NCBI RefSeq assembly: GCF_022458985.1
Contig: NC_061789.1
Span: 10,102,857-10,166,856, forward strand
Length of the DNA: 64,000 bases
Direction: 5' to 3'
Origin: Mugil cephalus
Lineage: Eukaryota; Chordata; Actinopteri; Mugiliformes; Mugilidae
Each line of letters opens with the position of its first letter. Positions within the stretch are counted from its first letter, which is position 1. The notes under the pieces are model-generated. The model was given only the letters and a program-made list of their open reading frames with translations. It was not told where the DNA came from and searched no databases. The translations under genes and the position numbers were made by a program. Positions 13,618 to 24,990 of this stretch are shown piece after piece.

Positions 13618-15810
13618 AGAGGTTTTACTGCAGGGCCCGAGGAACCAGGCCCCTCACGGCGGGACGTTATAGGACTGAGACCGTCAATGAGGACCAACTC
13701 AAGACCTGGAATATTGGAGGGGACTGCACAGGGACTGCACCTGGGTGACTGAGAGAAAGGCAGTCGGCTCAAACGTACCCTGAGAGAGCCAGAACGAATA
13801 ATAATAAAAAAAAAAAAAAAAAAAAAAAAATGGTGAAATTCAATCCTCTTTGTCGGCGCCGTGCGTCCTGCGTCATCCCGCCATACAAAACGCGGCGAGT
13901 TCTCGCTGAACGCAGGGCGCCCAGTGGATCTTCCGTTTAACCTTGTGACGATAGTCAGCGGGGCAGTGAAAAGAGGCCGTTTACAGACAGATTACACTCA
14001 TCGTGGTATTAAAGAAGGATCTGGACGCCATATGTGTCCTCGTCCACAGATTTTACTGAGAATATTTTTACCCAACATCCATTTGGATTTCATTTGAAGC
14101 CAAAGTGAGATTCAATTTATAGTTGAGTGCCATCCAGCGTGGATTTCTATTATTCACTATTAGATCTTGAAATAAACCTACTTACGATTTGTGAGTTGTT
14201 GTACTGTGACTGTGGATACAAACCACTCTGATTTAATGCCGTTAAGCAGCTGTGCTTCTCAAATTGGTATAAATCAAGTTTATCGAACACCTGAGATGTA
14301 TTTTTTAAGCTCTTAAATGCTCTAAAACACAACACTAGTATTGTGTCGCACCATCGTGTAAACTACTCCAATGAGCCTTGATTCAAACAGCCTGTTTCCT
14401 CCTATGAATTATAGCTATACTTTAAGCAGTCGAATGACTTCAATCATCGGGGAAGTCTCTCCCTCTCTCTGTGAAATGACTTTTGCTTGTTTATTTACAC
14501 GCGTAAAAATCTGGTTTTACGCACGAGGGCTACAACTCCCATGTTTAATAAATCCATGAAGTAAGAGCACATGTGATGAGAGTATTGTTTTGCAATGACT
14601 GTTATTATAAAACACATTCATAACAACTTAATAAAAAAAAAGCTTAAAAAAAACATGGAAACAAAACGGGTTGAGTACAATGTTCTGGAAATAAGAGAAC
14701 GCACCGTTTTGAAATCAGTTTCAGCGATTTATTATTTGTAAAGAAGCACTACAGTGGATATGGACGCTGGCATTTTTAATTCTTGAAAACACGCCATATG
14801 AAGGAAACAGACCTTTCTTTAGTCACAGTCAAATCTATGAAATTTATAATCTAGGTCTTATTCAGTTTCACTTAAGTTCGGACTGAACAATGAAAATCAA
14901 ACCAAAAAATTTTAATGAGAAATAGCACGTGTTTGCACCAGTACCACTTCATTAAAAATCAGGTTTATTCATTGGCAAAGAACGACGCTTCTTCGGTGTC
15001 TATGATGGCGTGTTAGAGACAACAGTGACACCTGCACGCAAAGACGGCGCACTGCACGCGGCCGCATCCACACCGCAATAACCGAGCAGCAACATTAGTC
15101 GATCTCTGAACATATGCGTCATGCATGGCCACCTTACTCTGCCTCTTTTACCTTTTGAGTCTCTTACCAAGACCTTTCAATGCACCCAAGCAGCCATTTC
15201 CACTCCAAGTCTGCACACCACCTGCAGGGACCCCGCACCGTTAAACCCAAATGGTGCTGGTTTGTTATCTTAACTATTTTTTTTTTCCGGTTCAATACAA
15301 CACAGGTTTGCGCAAAATATCAACTACCGACGTTTGTTTCAGTTAACTCGTCGTCTTTGTTTCTTGACATACAATTTCAAAGTAGCATGGATAAGTCGGA
15401 TATTTAAATTGAAACAACAAGTTGGGGTTTGCGGTGTTTGCCTTTGTTTATGTGTCTATCCCAGACATTCATCGGCTCTCACACTGTTTTGGAACTGTTG
15501 CCACATGTTAATATCCGTCACTTAGAGGAAAACCTTAACACGGTGGAATTCTGAAAAATGGAAAAACTAAATGTGTAGTATATTCTGACAGTTGCGCAAA
15601 TTGGATTCATATTTTTTACTTATTAGTTCTATTTTGCGCGTATATCAGTGCGAAACTCGGCATTAACGACATCTTAAAATGTGCGCTAAAGAGGATATTT
15701 TCACATATATGTGAACGTTCACGTCATTTCACGACAGTTGCTCAGCATGAAATGTGCCTTAAACGTGGCATTAAACTATACAGACTCCTGTTGATACCAG
15801 GCGCTGCTCG

Positions 15811-15848
<38 letters not shown>
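15811..15848. repeat. Poly(C) run of 38
   Basis: Thirty-eight consecutive C residues, i.e. poly(G) on the minus strand. Such a run can form i-motif or G-quadruplex structures, and its length is also error-prone in sequencing, so the exact count should be treated with caution. Confidence 0.95.
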
Positions 15849-16265
15849 TTTTTCACCAGGCATTCCTCAGGACCACAAGAATACTTCGCGAAGCATCCGC
15901 TATCTTTGAGAAGATGTGCGGGATTAATCGGAGGGGGAAATTCCACAGCGGGCCGCCGCATTAAAACTGGAATGTAATTGGATGCAGCTTGACCGTCAGG
16001 CCGCCCCTGTCTGCCTGTGCCTCATAATCCATCCCGCTTTCGTGCGCAAAAGAGCCTTCTCATTTGAAGCAGATGAGGAGAATGGACGGAGAGGCTTTAA
16101 CTGCGAGCTCTGTCGACTACGCATCAAAGATACACGGGGAAGAAAGCAGCAGTCAGAGCTCCGTGGGCGTGGTCTGTCCGTGAACCCCAGACTGCCATTT
16201 GCAGTCAAACAGGAAGCGTTTCCAGCCAAAACCACGTCCCCGCTCCTGCTAAACCCAAAATATGC

Positions 16266-16303
16266 CCTCCCTCCTCCTCCTCCTCCTCCTCCTCCTCCTC
16301 CTC
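16266..16303. repeat. (CCT)n trinucleotide repeat
   Basis: About 12 CCT/CTC units, slightly interrupted at the left end. The reading frame across it gives a proline run, which should not be taken as a protein. Confidence 0.9.
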
Positions 16304-16560
16304 GCGAGTGCTTCCCTGTGAATGATAGAACGCACTAAAGGTGTGTGCACATTAACTCTTTAATAGGCGACCAACTCTCAGCCCAAAGACTCGAGGGAAG
16401 CCAAATTACAGGCGCGCAATAACATCTAACATCCCCAGTGTGTGTGTGTATGTGTGCGCGCAACAGGACGACGCAGTAGGAGCAGGAACCGACCACACAA
16501 ACACGATGTCACCTCAGTGTCAGCTGCCACCATGTGCGTACGTGATCCAGTCGAGCAGAT

Positions 16561-17040
16561 CCCCCCCACCCACCACCACCACCAATGCATCGGAACCGAA
16601 CGGACCCAATACGCACCAAAACACGCTCCCATTTTTAGAAGATTGGTGGATTCAGTGTTTATCATCCCAACAAAATGGGCCCCCTCTCCGCCCCCTTTTA
16701 ACAGCGTCACTCCGGAACCGAACCAGCAGTTCAGGTGGGTCACATACCAGCCGCCAGCAACCGGATGAACGCCCGGTCTCAGCAGCCTGAGCACCGAGTC
16801 ATCACGGGTGCTTTCCACGAGTCCGCCGCAGGCCCGTCACAGCTGCGTCGAAAGTTCTCATTTTAAAGTCCACGAGGGGCGGCTTAACTCTCCATCACGA
16901 CCGCCAAGGATACAACGGCAGTCCGCGCACACCTTCTCTCCCGAGGACGTCCAGTGCCATCTGCAGACCTCACACGGGAGCGAGAGGGAGAGGCTGCCGC
17001 TGGAGCCCGAGGACGGTTTACCGACGCCGTAGAGAAGGAG
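16561..17040 (+). pseudogene. Candidate first-exon remnant of the hoxb10a fossil
   Basis: A GC-rich, non-repetitive block ends with a strong splice donor, GAGAAGGAG|GTGAGT, at 17041. It lies 2.4 kb upstream of the homeobox fossil exon, a normal Hox intron distance. Near 16619-16654 one frame reads NT-LP-FLEDWWIQ, which could be a mutated NTFLVDSLIS, the conserved Hox10 amino-terminal motif, with a 6-base insertion. That match is short and may be chance. No other Hox10 exon-1 motif is visible and the frames contain stops. It could equally be a noncoding exon or a CpG-rich regulatory block. Confidence 0.3.
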
Positions 17041-17411
17041 GTGAGTGGAGGAGCGATGCGGATTCCGCGAGGATAGGAGGGAATGTGAAGGGAAGGTGAA
17101 GAAAGGAAAGGGAAAGGTTAAATGAGCGCCTGTGTGTGTGTGCGCGCCCGTGAGTGTGTGCGCGCGAGTGCGCGCATGAGGCTCAGGGGGTGGGGGTTAG
17201 AGGGAGAGGTGGAAGACGAGAAAAACTGGGGATGAAGGATGATATACGTGAAGGAAAAAGCGTGAGCACTGGGAGGGTAGCAGATGTTACTCGTTGCTAT
17301 TTTCGCCCTTTTTGTTTCTGATCCTGAAGTGAAAGCTGTTCTCGTTTGTTGTGGTTATTTTCTTGAAAATTAGGAGCTCAGCACGGGTTTTCAAACCTAA
17401 CTAGTGAACTG

Positions 17412-17454
<43 letters not shown>

Positions 17455-19444
17455 TTTTATATTTTCATTAAACCAGATTTTCCCCTCAGGCTGTGGGCTT
17501 TAACACATTTTTACAAAGAATCGCCTAAAATGTTCATACTCCAATGAATATTTTTGCTTTTACTTTTACTTGATTTCCTTTTTTTCTTGATTTCTTACTT
17601 TACACAAACTCAAAAGTTCGTTCTTTCATTTTTTGGTTCTTGGTCAAAACTCTAAATGACGCGCATCCAGCTCTGTTTAAACGGAGCTTTGTTTTTAAAT
17701 ACAAATATAAGATGGATAGATGTTTTTATTTACACATTACAATACATCCATTATTACTAAACTATCTTTTGGAGACTACTAATACTGAAACTGAGGTGAC
17801 TAATTATTTGTGCTACCTGCGTGTTGTTTGACCGTGTTGTGTGCTCTCTCCTAGTTTAATCTCCGGCCTTTTGCAGCACTGTGATCTTATCCAAATATTG
17901 AATGTGGGACAGAACAAATAATCCATGCACGGAATTTATGACTTTATCCATCCGCGCTCAAGGAGGCGCAATAAATTGACATTTGCAGAAAAATAAATAA
18001 CCTGCATCTGATGGTTCATGTCCCACTCATTTATGAATTCTTTAACATGACCTCCGCGCGTCTCACAGGGAAACCGGAGATGGCACACAGAAATGCTAGC
18101 GATGGTTGGGATGCCATCGTAAATTCTATCCCGATTATTAATCTGAGGCCTAAAACGGCCAGAGTCTTCCACCGCACAAAGAAACGTAAATTCGAGTTAT
18201 TCTCACTGTAGCCTACTGCCTGCTGGTCCTCTCGGCTGTGAGCTTGACGGTCGCCTGGGTCGAAGGAGCATTTTTGTTGGGGAGTGTGGGGGGGGGGGGG
18301 AGGGCCGATCCATTTCCCCTGGCTGGAGAAAGGCGAGGTGTTGATGTATGAAACGGATCTTAACACTAAAGCTGAGCAGACAGCTGAGCAAATATTCCTT
18401 AACGGAGGACGTCACAAAAAGTGAATATGGGAGGGGTTCCTGCTTTAAGATGAAAATATCGTGGTGTGTAGAAGAAGCTGCTTTTAGCTGACTCCAAAGA
18501 CCCAAAATGAAAAACAAACAAAACAAAACTGTATAATATTCGGATTATGAAAATTTGGGCGTCATTATTAGGCGATTTCTTTTATTTTTAGTTACATTTG
18601 TTCTCATGTGTGGTTATGATTTATTTTTTAATGCTGTCTCATTTTCTTTTAAACTCTTTATTTCAGTTTTGCCGTTCACCCCTGTGATCCACACACATGT
18701 TTGAAATATGTCCCTACCCGAATTTGGAGAACAGTGTTGGCGTGTTAAAATGTTAGCATCCAATACTTAATCCACTACTAATCCTAAAATCACAGCCCGC
18801 GATGCAATCCATCGGTGTGACGTTAAGCTATATATTAACGTTTCTCCGTGCGCCATTTGTATTTTGACGACGTACAGAAAACAAGCCTTCGACAAACCAT
18901 CAAAGGAGCCGTCTGCTCTGTGCGGTTTCAGTCTCGTCTGGCACGTCAAGGGCGAAAATGAACTCAAACAACCTCTTCAAGTTTCCTCTGCCCTCGTCGT
19001 TAAAATAATGCGTAAGAATAGGCCGGTGCTGTGTGTGAGTAATAACAAAAAATAAAATAAACAATGCGCAGGCCTTCCTAATGCGTAAAATAAAAGACAA
19101 CCTATATTGAACTTCAAATAGTAAGACCCTTAGACCCAATAATAATTATATTAAACCTTTTATTTTTTTCGAACTTTCCTTTTGTGTTTTTGTGCAACAT
19201 AAACAACATTTTTTGTCCCTTTTCTAAAGCTTTTTGTCGTTGTTTAAATTCAAAGTCATTTTCACCTGCAAAAACAGCAAAACAAAAACAACTTTTTCTC
19301 CAGTAGCCTTTTGCTTCCCCTGCAATCAATACTTTTTTATAGCGCTTCTATTTTTCCAGTTCACTTATTGAACATCAAAATCAAATTATTTCCGTGGTCT
19401 GTCTGTCTGTCTGTCTGTCTCCCGCTTTTCTGTTTGTTTTCCAG
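17041..19444 (+). other. Interval between fossil splice signals (possible old hoxb10a intron)
   Basis: Contains a (CA)n array at 17414-17452, a G run at 18290-18300 and otherwise unique AT-rich sequence. It starts at a consensus donor (17041) and ends at a consensus acceptor (19444). If both belong to one transcript this is a 2.4 kb intron. No gene is seen inside. Confidence 0.35.
17414..17452. repeat. (CA)n microsatellite
   Basis: About 19 AC units, uninterrupted. Confidence 0.95.
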
Positions 19445-19705
19445 ATGAGCCGAGTGATGTCCCTGTCCTGTCCCGGCATCGAACTGCCCGGCCCTCGGCG
19501 CCTGTCTGACGGCCCGAGCCGACGAGAGGGCTCGCCAGTCTGACACCGCGCCAGCTTGGATAAGGAGTTCAACCTATACCTGACACTACAGCGCCGCCTG
19601 GAGATCGTCGGTAGAGTCTACCTGACCGCCGGGCAGGTGACAATCCGGTTCCAAAAGCCGAGGATAAAGACGAAGAAAACAGCTGCGCAACCGGAGAGAG
19701 AGAGA
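19445..19705 (+). pseudogene. hoxb10a (pseudogene): hoxb10a pseudogene, homeobox exon remnant
   Basis: Read in one frame from 19445, this stretch aligns through a Hox10 homeodomain. From 19568 it reads KEF, NLYLTLQRRLEI and later QVTIRFQKPRIK, against Hox10 [17 protein letters not shown] and [12 protein letters not shown]. By my alignment about 24 of 41 positions from KEF to the final KK are identical. The LEI after RR is specific to group 10, not group 9. After the homeodomain the DNA still resembles the Hox10 SRENRIRE tail with a 1-base shift near 19687. It cannot make a working protein: a stop TGA at 19541-19543 lies in the amino-terminal arm, codons are missing before and after KEF, the invariant W48 is R and the DNA-contacting N51 is K. 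The exon starts at a good acceptor (TTTTCCAG at 19437-19444). Its position upstream of mir-196 and hoxb9a is where hoxb10a sits in zebrafish. Comparison sequences are from memory. Confidence 0.85.
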
Positions 19706-19802
19706 AAAAAAAACACGGGGAAGCACCTGATGGAGGCTGACTCAGACGGAGGATAATCCGGCTCGCGTTCGAGGCCCAGAGACACCGAGCGGATGAAGAA
19801 GG

Positions 19803-19808
19803 GTGTGA
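19803..19808 (+). other. Splice donor after the fossil homeobox exon
   Basis: GAAGAAGG|GTGAGT is a strong match to the donor consensus. With the acceptor at 19444 it would define an exon of 358 nt (19445-19802). A normal Hox10 homeobox exon is terminal and has no donor, so if used, this would be a noncoding splice form rather than the ancestral gene structure. Confidence 0.35.
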
Positions 19809-20345
19809 GTTGTAATTAGCTAACGTCTTGCTTTATGGCTGCAGTTTTACAAACCGTTTACGCGCTGGACACACGCAAAGAGCTTATGCGCAAAACCTGA
19901 GAGGCAGCGCTGCGTGGCTTTCATGCGACCAGTCCGCTGATCGAATACGAGGCTAAAACCAAACTTGATTTAACCTACCAAGTGAAAAATATGATATTAT
20001 AGTGGAGCGAGGACAGTTTAACGGGACGCAACCGTGATAAATCATCGTGGAAATCAGAATCTAAGCGCTTGAAGTGTTCCAAATGGAAAGATGCGCATGC
20101 TTAAACCTGTAGGTATGTTTATAATAATAACAATTATAATAATAGATATTAAAAAACATATCATTTGAACTACTGCATGGATCAGAAGCTTTAAGAAGAA
20201 TGTAAATAAGCTGTTGGTGGGGTATTAGATTACTGTTTTCTTTTGTCTCCGCTTCCCTGCCCACTCTTTAACCATGTAAATATGATAGCATAAATAATAT
20301 ATGTTTGGATTATTTATTTATTTATATATTTCATTTCCAATCCAG

Positions 20346-20381
20346 GAAACACGAGATCAGCCCGCTTGTCTTCATCTAACG
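20346..20381 (+). other. Candidate 36-nt noncoding microexon
   Basis: A T-rich tract leads to TTTCCAATCCAG at 20345, followed by 36 bases and a consensus donor ACG|GTGAGT at 20382. Both signals are good and closely spaced, as in a microexon. It lies 543 nt after the donor at 19803. No coding potential is claimed. It could be chance, and only transcript data would decide. Confidence 0.3.
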
Positions 20382-22430
20382 GTGAGTGCGCGCCTCTTTG
20401 TTTCTGTTTGCTCATTGGCAGGAGGTCGTTAAGTAAAAGGCCGCATAGTGTTTACAGCCAGATGGCTGCTGACTTGAAATCATCTCTTTATTAATTATTC
20501 ATTCACGTCTGACGGAAGTGGAGCAGCCGGGACCACAATGCACCCCGGCTCTGGACATGTTTCATTGCTTGGATATGATGTGGTTACCAGTTCAGTTCCT
20601 TTAACCTGAATTTGATTTTAACCACAGCCGCAGCAAATATTTATTTCTTTTATTTATTAATTGTAGGATTTTATTTTATGTTTTGCTGAAAATTTGCTTA
20701 GAATTTGTAGACATTAAATCCATATTTTAGACAATCCACTATGTTCTCTAACTCCTAAATAATTTGAATCTAAAACTAATAAAAAAAAATTGATGTATGT
20801 TCTAAAAAAGTGTCATTTTGAACATTTTAGTCCTTAAGGAAATTGCATATGACTTTAAAACACATTTAAATGTAAAACTATTTAGATAATGGCCTTTTAG
20901 ACTAAAAGTTAAGATTTTTTTTCTAGTTAATGCAAAAAAACAATTTAGCTTTCCAGAGTCCACCCTATTCAATTATAGTTTTGCAGCTTTAAATGATAGA
21001 ATATTACAGTATTCAAGCTATGCAGCCACGAATGAAGCCACAACCTAACACTGCCTTCAACAAATGTCTTTGAAGTATTTAAGATATTTTCAATAATCCT
21101 CCCAGTCACACGACTAAAACCTTTACCTACATATTCAAATTTTTAATGAAGTGCAGTCATTCCTGCTGCTGCAGAAACTGAAGATGCTAGTTGCAATTTA
21201 AAGAAAGTCTTATCGGTTCAAATAATTCAAATTTGTCAGGTTGCACTCTTGCAAACGTAATATTGCGAGGCTTTTAAAAAAAAGTGCCACTGGTGCTAGA
21301 CGTCCCCCCTTCTAAACGCCCCCGAAAGCCATAATTATGACATCTTATAATTACGCACTGAGCCGCCGCGTTTGTCATCTCCTCTGCTTCCTCGGCAAAA
21401 ATTAGAAGCTGCAATTTGGCTTAAAATAAACCCGTTTGCATGTCAGGGAGGCTCTGCCTGCAGTGGACAAACAGTCGGGATGGATGCATATTTCAGTTCG
21501 TCTTACAGAGGAGGGCAACTCGTTATTCCGGTTGCATTTGCAGATGAGGTAAAGCAAGAGCAGAGTCATTAAGTGAAAAGACAACAAGTGACAAGAAGAA
21601 GTGGTCACGTTGCTGCTGCTGCTGTTGTTGTTGTGGGGACAGAGAAGCAGTATTAATAGTCACGGCAGCACCAGATGAAGATGAACATCCAAAAACCATG
21701 CCCACCATAGTCGTGTTAACGGGAATCACGGCTCTAACCGTTCTCCTTTTCTTTTTTTTTCCTAAAGTGGACTTTCTGTCTCCGTTGTCTGTGGGAAACA
21801 TGTTACCACTTCTATTGATGTATTGTTTCCTGCAGAGTTTTCTAATTTCTGACCAGTTTCGCCTCTTTTGTTTTGTTCTTTTCTTCGTCTTAAGTTGAAG
21901 ATGCAGCTTGTGGAGGACATTTAATTTAGATACGGTTGAACTCTGTTCCACTGCATTGTGCAACAGACACATCCAGTCAATATGTTGTACCTTTTTAACC
22001 CACTAATTCATTCTCATTTCTGATTCTCGAGACCTCATTGCAGAATGAGCGCTGGTAGCAGGAGCATTGGTAGCAATGTCAAAAACATCAGATGTCTCTC
22101 TGCAGAACAAATGATGTCAGGCTATATGATCTGTATCGCTAATACAGCTGCTGCGAAGGACTCATGTGGTCTCCGTGTCGCTCCTTACAAACACGCTAAA
22201 TGCCTATTCTCTTGTTTCTCGACTGATTTTGGCTTAACGGTTCAAGAACGGACAGCTGGGGAGCGGTGTCGGCTCTACACCACTATCCGATAGTACGTAT
22301 CTAATTTCCTCACGAGCTGCTGGGAACGCGGCACAAAATGGAGCGTGGATATGAAAGGTTGCTTCAGCTTGATGTTCAAAAGCTGCAAATCAAAACGTGG
22401 GTCTCCACGAGACCGTCACCCCGTTTCATC
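20382..22430. other. Intergenic, no gene seen
   Basis: Mostly AT-rich unique sequence, with a CTG/TTG trinucleotide stretch at about 21611-21635. No coding region, RNA gene or transposon boundary recognised. Confidence 0.5.
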
Positions 22431-23460
22431 GCAGGCTAAATATGACACTTGGAGTCATTATGTTGCATGAGAAGCGACCCACGGGGCTTCGCTGTGGAGC
22501 TTTGATCAGGACCACATGGCCGAACTTCCTCTTCTGCTGCCGCTGCCACAGCCAGCTGCCGTCCGTTTGTTAGGAGAGGAGAGGAGGCGAAGAGGAGAGA
22601 GGAAAGCAATGCCGACTGCAATTTCGGCGGAGGGAGAATAAAGGGAGATAGGGCGCACGCGGAGTGGGGCAGACAGGAAAGCAGGAGGAAACAAACAAGG
22701 GCAGGAAATGGAAGGAGAAAAGAGAGCCGGAGAGGTAATAAAGGAGGGAGGGAGGGAGGACGGCTGTATAGTTCTCGTGCTGCAGGTCTGCAGGCGCCAT
22801 GTTGAGACGGCAACATTTCTGCAGCGCCACGCTGTCTCCGGCTCCATCTCTATCATGTCTGCCTCTCCGTACATCTGCCACTTTCCTCTGTCTCCCTCTC
22901 TCCAACCTTTACTTTTTACCACGGGGTAATTGACAAACTAGTTTATTGGCGGTAGGAGGAAGTGGAGGAGGCAGTTATAGTGGTGTATATTACTGCATAG
23001 TGTGGTTTTATGGCGGCCGAATTGCCCCTTATAGCCTATTGATGGTCAACAAAAGACACTCCAAAGGAAGGCTTGCACCTCCTGGAAAGTCTGCCTTCTT
23101 TGTTTAACTTCCTGTCTTCTTCAATGCATATAGACTGAGGCTATACCACTTTAATTTTTTTGTCTACCCCCCTCCCACATTCATCCTCGTCCACCGAAGC
23201 ATCCCCAATTCATCCGTCCAGTGACAACACATGGCGGCCGACCTCGCGTCTCGGTTCCCTCGCGGAGTTCATGCCCACACGGCCTCAGACGATCGCGAAG
23301 GTTTCGGAACCTATTCTCGCACCGGGGTCACGCAGTTGGATATTCATTAAGCCGAACAGGAACCCGGTGCTGAAGGGATTTTACTCGTTAGATGTGATTT
23401 ACAGCGGCAGCCTGACCTCCTGCTGCTGGATTCAGTCGCATGCGGTCTAATCGCTTGATT
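22431..23460. promoter_or_regulatory. CpG-rich unique block upstream of mir-196 (candidate regulatory region)
   Basis: GC- and CpG-rich non-repetitive sequence stands out from AT-rich flanks. It contains a GA-rich stretch (about 22570-22770) and the motifs GTTTATTGG (22941) and TTTTATGGC (23006), of the kind bound by posterior HOX or CDX proteins. It lies 3-4 kb upstream of the mir-196 hairpin on the same strand. It could be a promoter or enhancer for the microRNA precursor. There is no direct evidence of function, and the open frames crossing it are compositional. Confidence 0.35.
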
Positions 23461-24071
23461 ATAACCAGAGGAAAGCAACACTGCCAGTCTTGCAAATGTC
23501 ATATAAAGACCTTAGAGGAGTTACTGTACTTGCGTGAAAGCGAAACTTTATTGTAAATAACGTGGATTTGTGTTTGTCTCTCAGATGAGGGTGTTTGACT
23601 TGGAATAAGTCTCATCCAATGTGAGTTTAGACTTGACTTGGCGTAAGTTAAATATAGGCCTGTTTCTTTAGGGCCATCAGTTCTGAGTTACAGTGGTGAC
23701 TGATTGTATCCTGTGCAAAGCAGAATGGGGAAAAACTGACTATGGGAAAATACAAGTGAAACTGGGGAAAGGATCTAACACTGAAACTAAAAGAAACTAA
23801 GGAGGTTGTCCTGTAAAGTCAGAAGGAGTATTTTTAGCTTCGTCTGTTGGCTCCACGTCCCCCTTGAGTTCAGAGTATTAGCAATGGGAAGATAAAAACT
23901 AATGCAAAGTAGCCCAGGGCTGTGCACATTGATGCAAAGATGCCGTCTTTCAACCTGAGCAAAAACAAATAAATAAATAAATACTGCACATATCTGTGAA
24001 CTTTTTTAATAGGAGAATGTTGAGGGAATTATTATAAAGAGCTGTTTAGTTCAATTAAAGGATAACTAATG
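23461..24071. other. Intergenic, no gene seen
   Basis: Unique AT-rich DNA with a short AAAT repeat at about 23963-23982. Nothing else is supported. Confidence 0.5.
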
Positions 24072-24403
24072 AATAGGTCTCTAAAAGGGGGTCCACGACC
24101 CCTAGGGGGTTCGCGGAGGTACAGCAGGGGGGGTCGCAAAATCCTTGGTTGATTAGACATTTTATATATATATATTTTTTAATTTCTCCCCACAAATTTT
24201 CTTTTAATACACATGAATCTAACATATTTTAGTAAATGGATAAAGTTTAGGTTAATATTGAATTCAAAATGATAATAATAATAAATATTTATAAATAGCA
24301 CTGGGATGAGTTTAATATAGAACACACATAGTAAGTAGGGGATCCCTACTTAATCTCGCCATCAGTTTTGGGTCCTTGGCCTGAAAAACCTTGAAGACTC
24401 TAA
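24072..24403 (+). mobile_element. hAT-like MITE, degraded copy (family A)
   Basis: Same internal order as the 8008 copy: AATAGGTCTCTAAAAGGGGG, GAGGTACAGCAGG, TCGCAAAATCCTTGGTTGATTAG, an A/T-rich core, ACTTAATCTCGCCATCAGTTTTGGG, GGCCTGAAAAACC and TTGAAGACTC. The terminal repeats are mutated. A possible duplication around CTAATG on both sides is imperfect, so the ends are uncertain by a few bases. Confidence 0.78.
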
Positions 24404-24990
24404 TGCACAGCTAATACATTTCATGTTTGGGACAAATACATTCGGTAGAGAGGCTCAAACTGCGCAAATTTTATAGCTTTCTGCCATGAAATTTCTGCCT
24501 TTGCAAAAATTGACAACAACCTTTCCACTGATGTGATCACCAGTTATGTATCACCTGCTACAAAAGGGAGAAGGAGCAAGAAAGAGTAGAACGGTGTTGA
24601 CAATCAAATCAAGTTCTGTGCAGATAAAATACTAAATACAGTGCATCCGATGCCAGCGTAGTTAACACACAGATCGGTTTGAATTTTTGTGGCTGCAGTC
24701 ATACACCTTGGCTGAGGTACAAAATCAAAATGCTGAGCAGGTGCAATTAATGCAGATGTCGCCACTCAGCGCTGTGGACACGTGTGGAGTGAAGCATTAC
24801 ATGAAAATTACATGAAACGTGTGTCCAGATAATTATTAATGTTCTCGTTACACGTCTTCCTCTCCAGGTCTTTAAATAGCAGCCGAATGGTAAATTTGTG
24901 TCACGAGCTTTGTCTTCTCGATTTAAATCAAGCCAACTAATATTTATAGCATGATGCTGTTATGACGCTACAAAACCTCTTGGACTAGAC
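24404..24990. other. Intergenic between two transposon copies
   Basis: Unique AT-rich sequence; no gene, RNA or repeat recognised. Confidence 0.5.

Larger units (their letters stand above)
8262..16560. other. Intergenic, several microsatellites
   Basis: No coding region or RNA gene recognised. Unique AT-rich sequence is interrupted by poly(A/T) runs, a poly(G) run at 13481-13498, a (CA)n array at 13563-13616, an A run at 13806-13830 and a poly(C) run at 15811-15848. Open frames crossing these arrays are artefacts of the repeats. From about 13.0 kb the CpG content rises and the sequence looks less repetitive, consistent with regulatory DNA, but no specific element is recognised. Confidence 0.55.

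Noticed and set aside
13230-13772. A 180-codon minus-strand frame
   Set aside because: It runs through a (CA)n array and a poly(G) run; the protein is mostly Cys-Val repeats and low-complexity sequence.
19445-19756. The fossil homeobox frame as a functional divergent homeobox gene
   Set aside because: An in-frame stop lies in the amino-terminal arm, residues are missing, and both W48 and N51 are replaced. The open part has no ATG of its own and starts at TTG.
22436-22922. Overlapping minus-strand frames of 111-138 codons
   Set aside because: They are Ser/Leu/Pro-rich products of a GA/CT-rich stretch, with no conserved motif.
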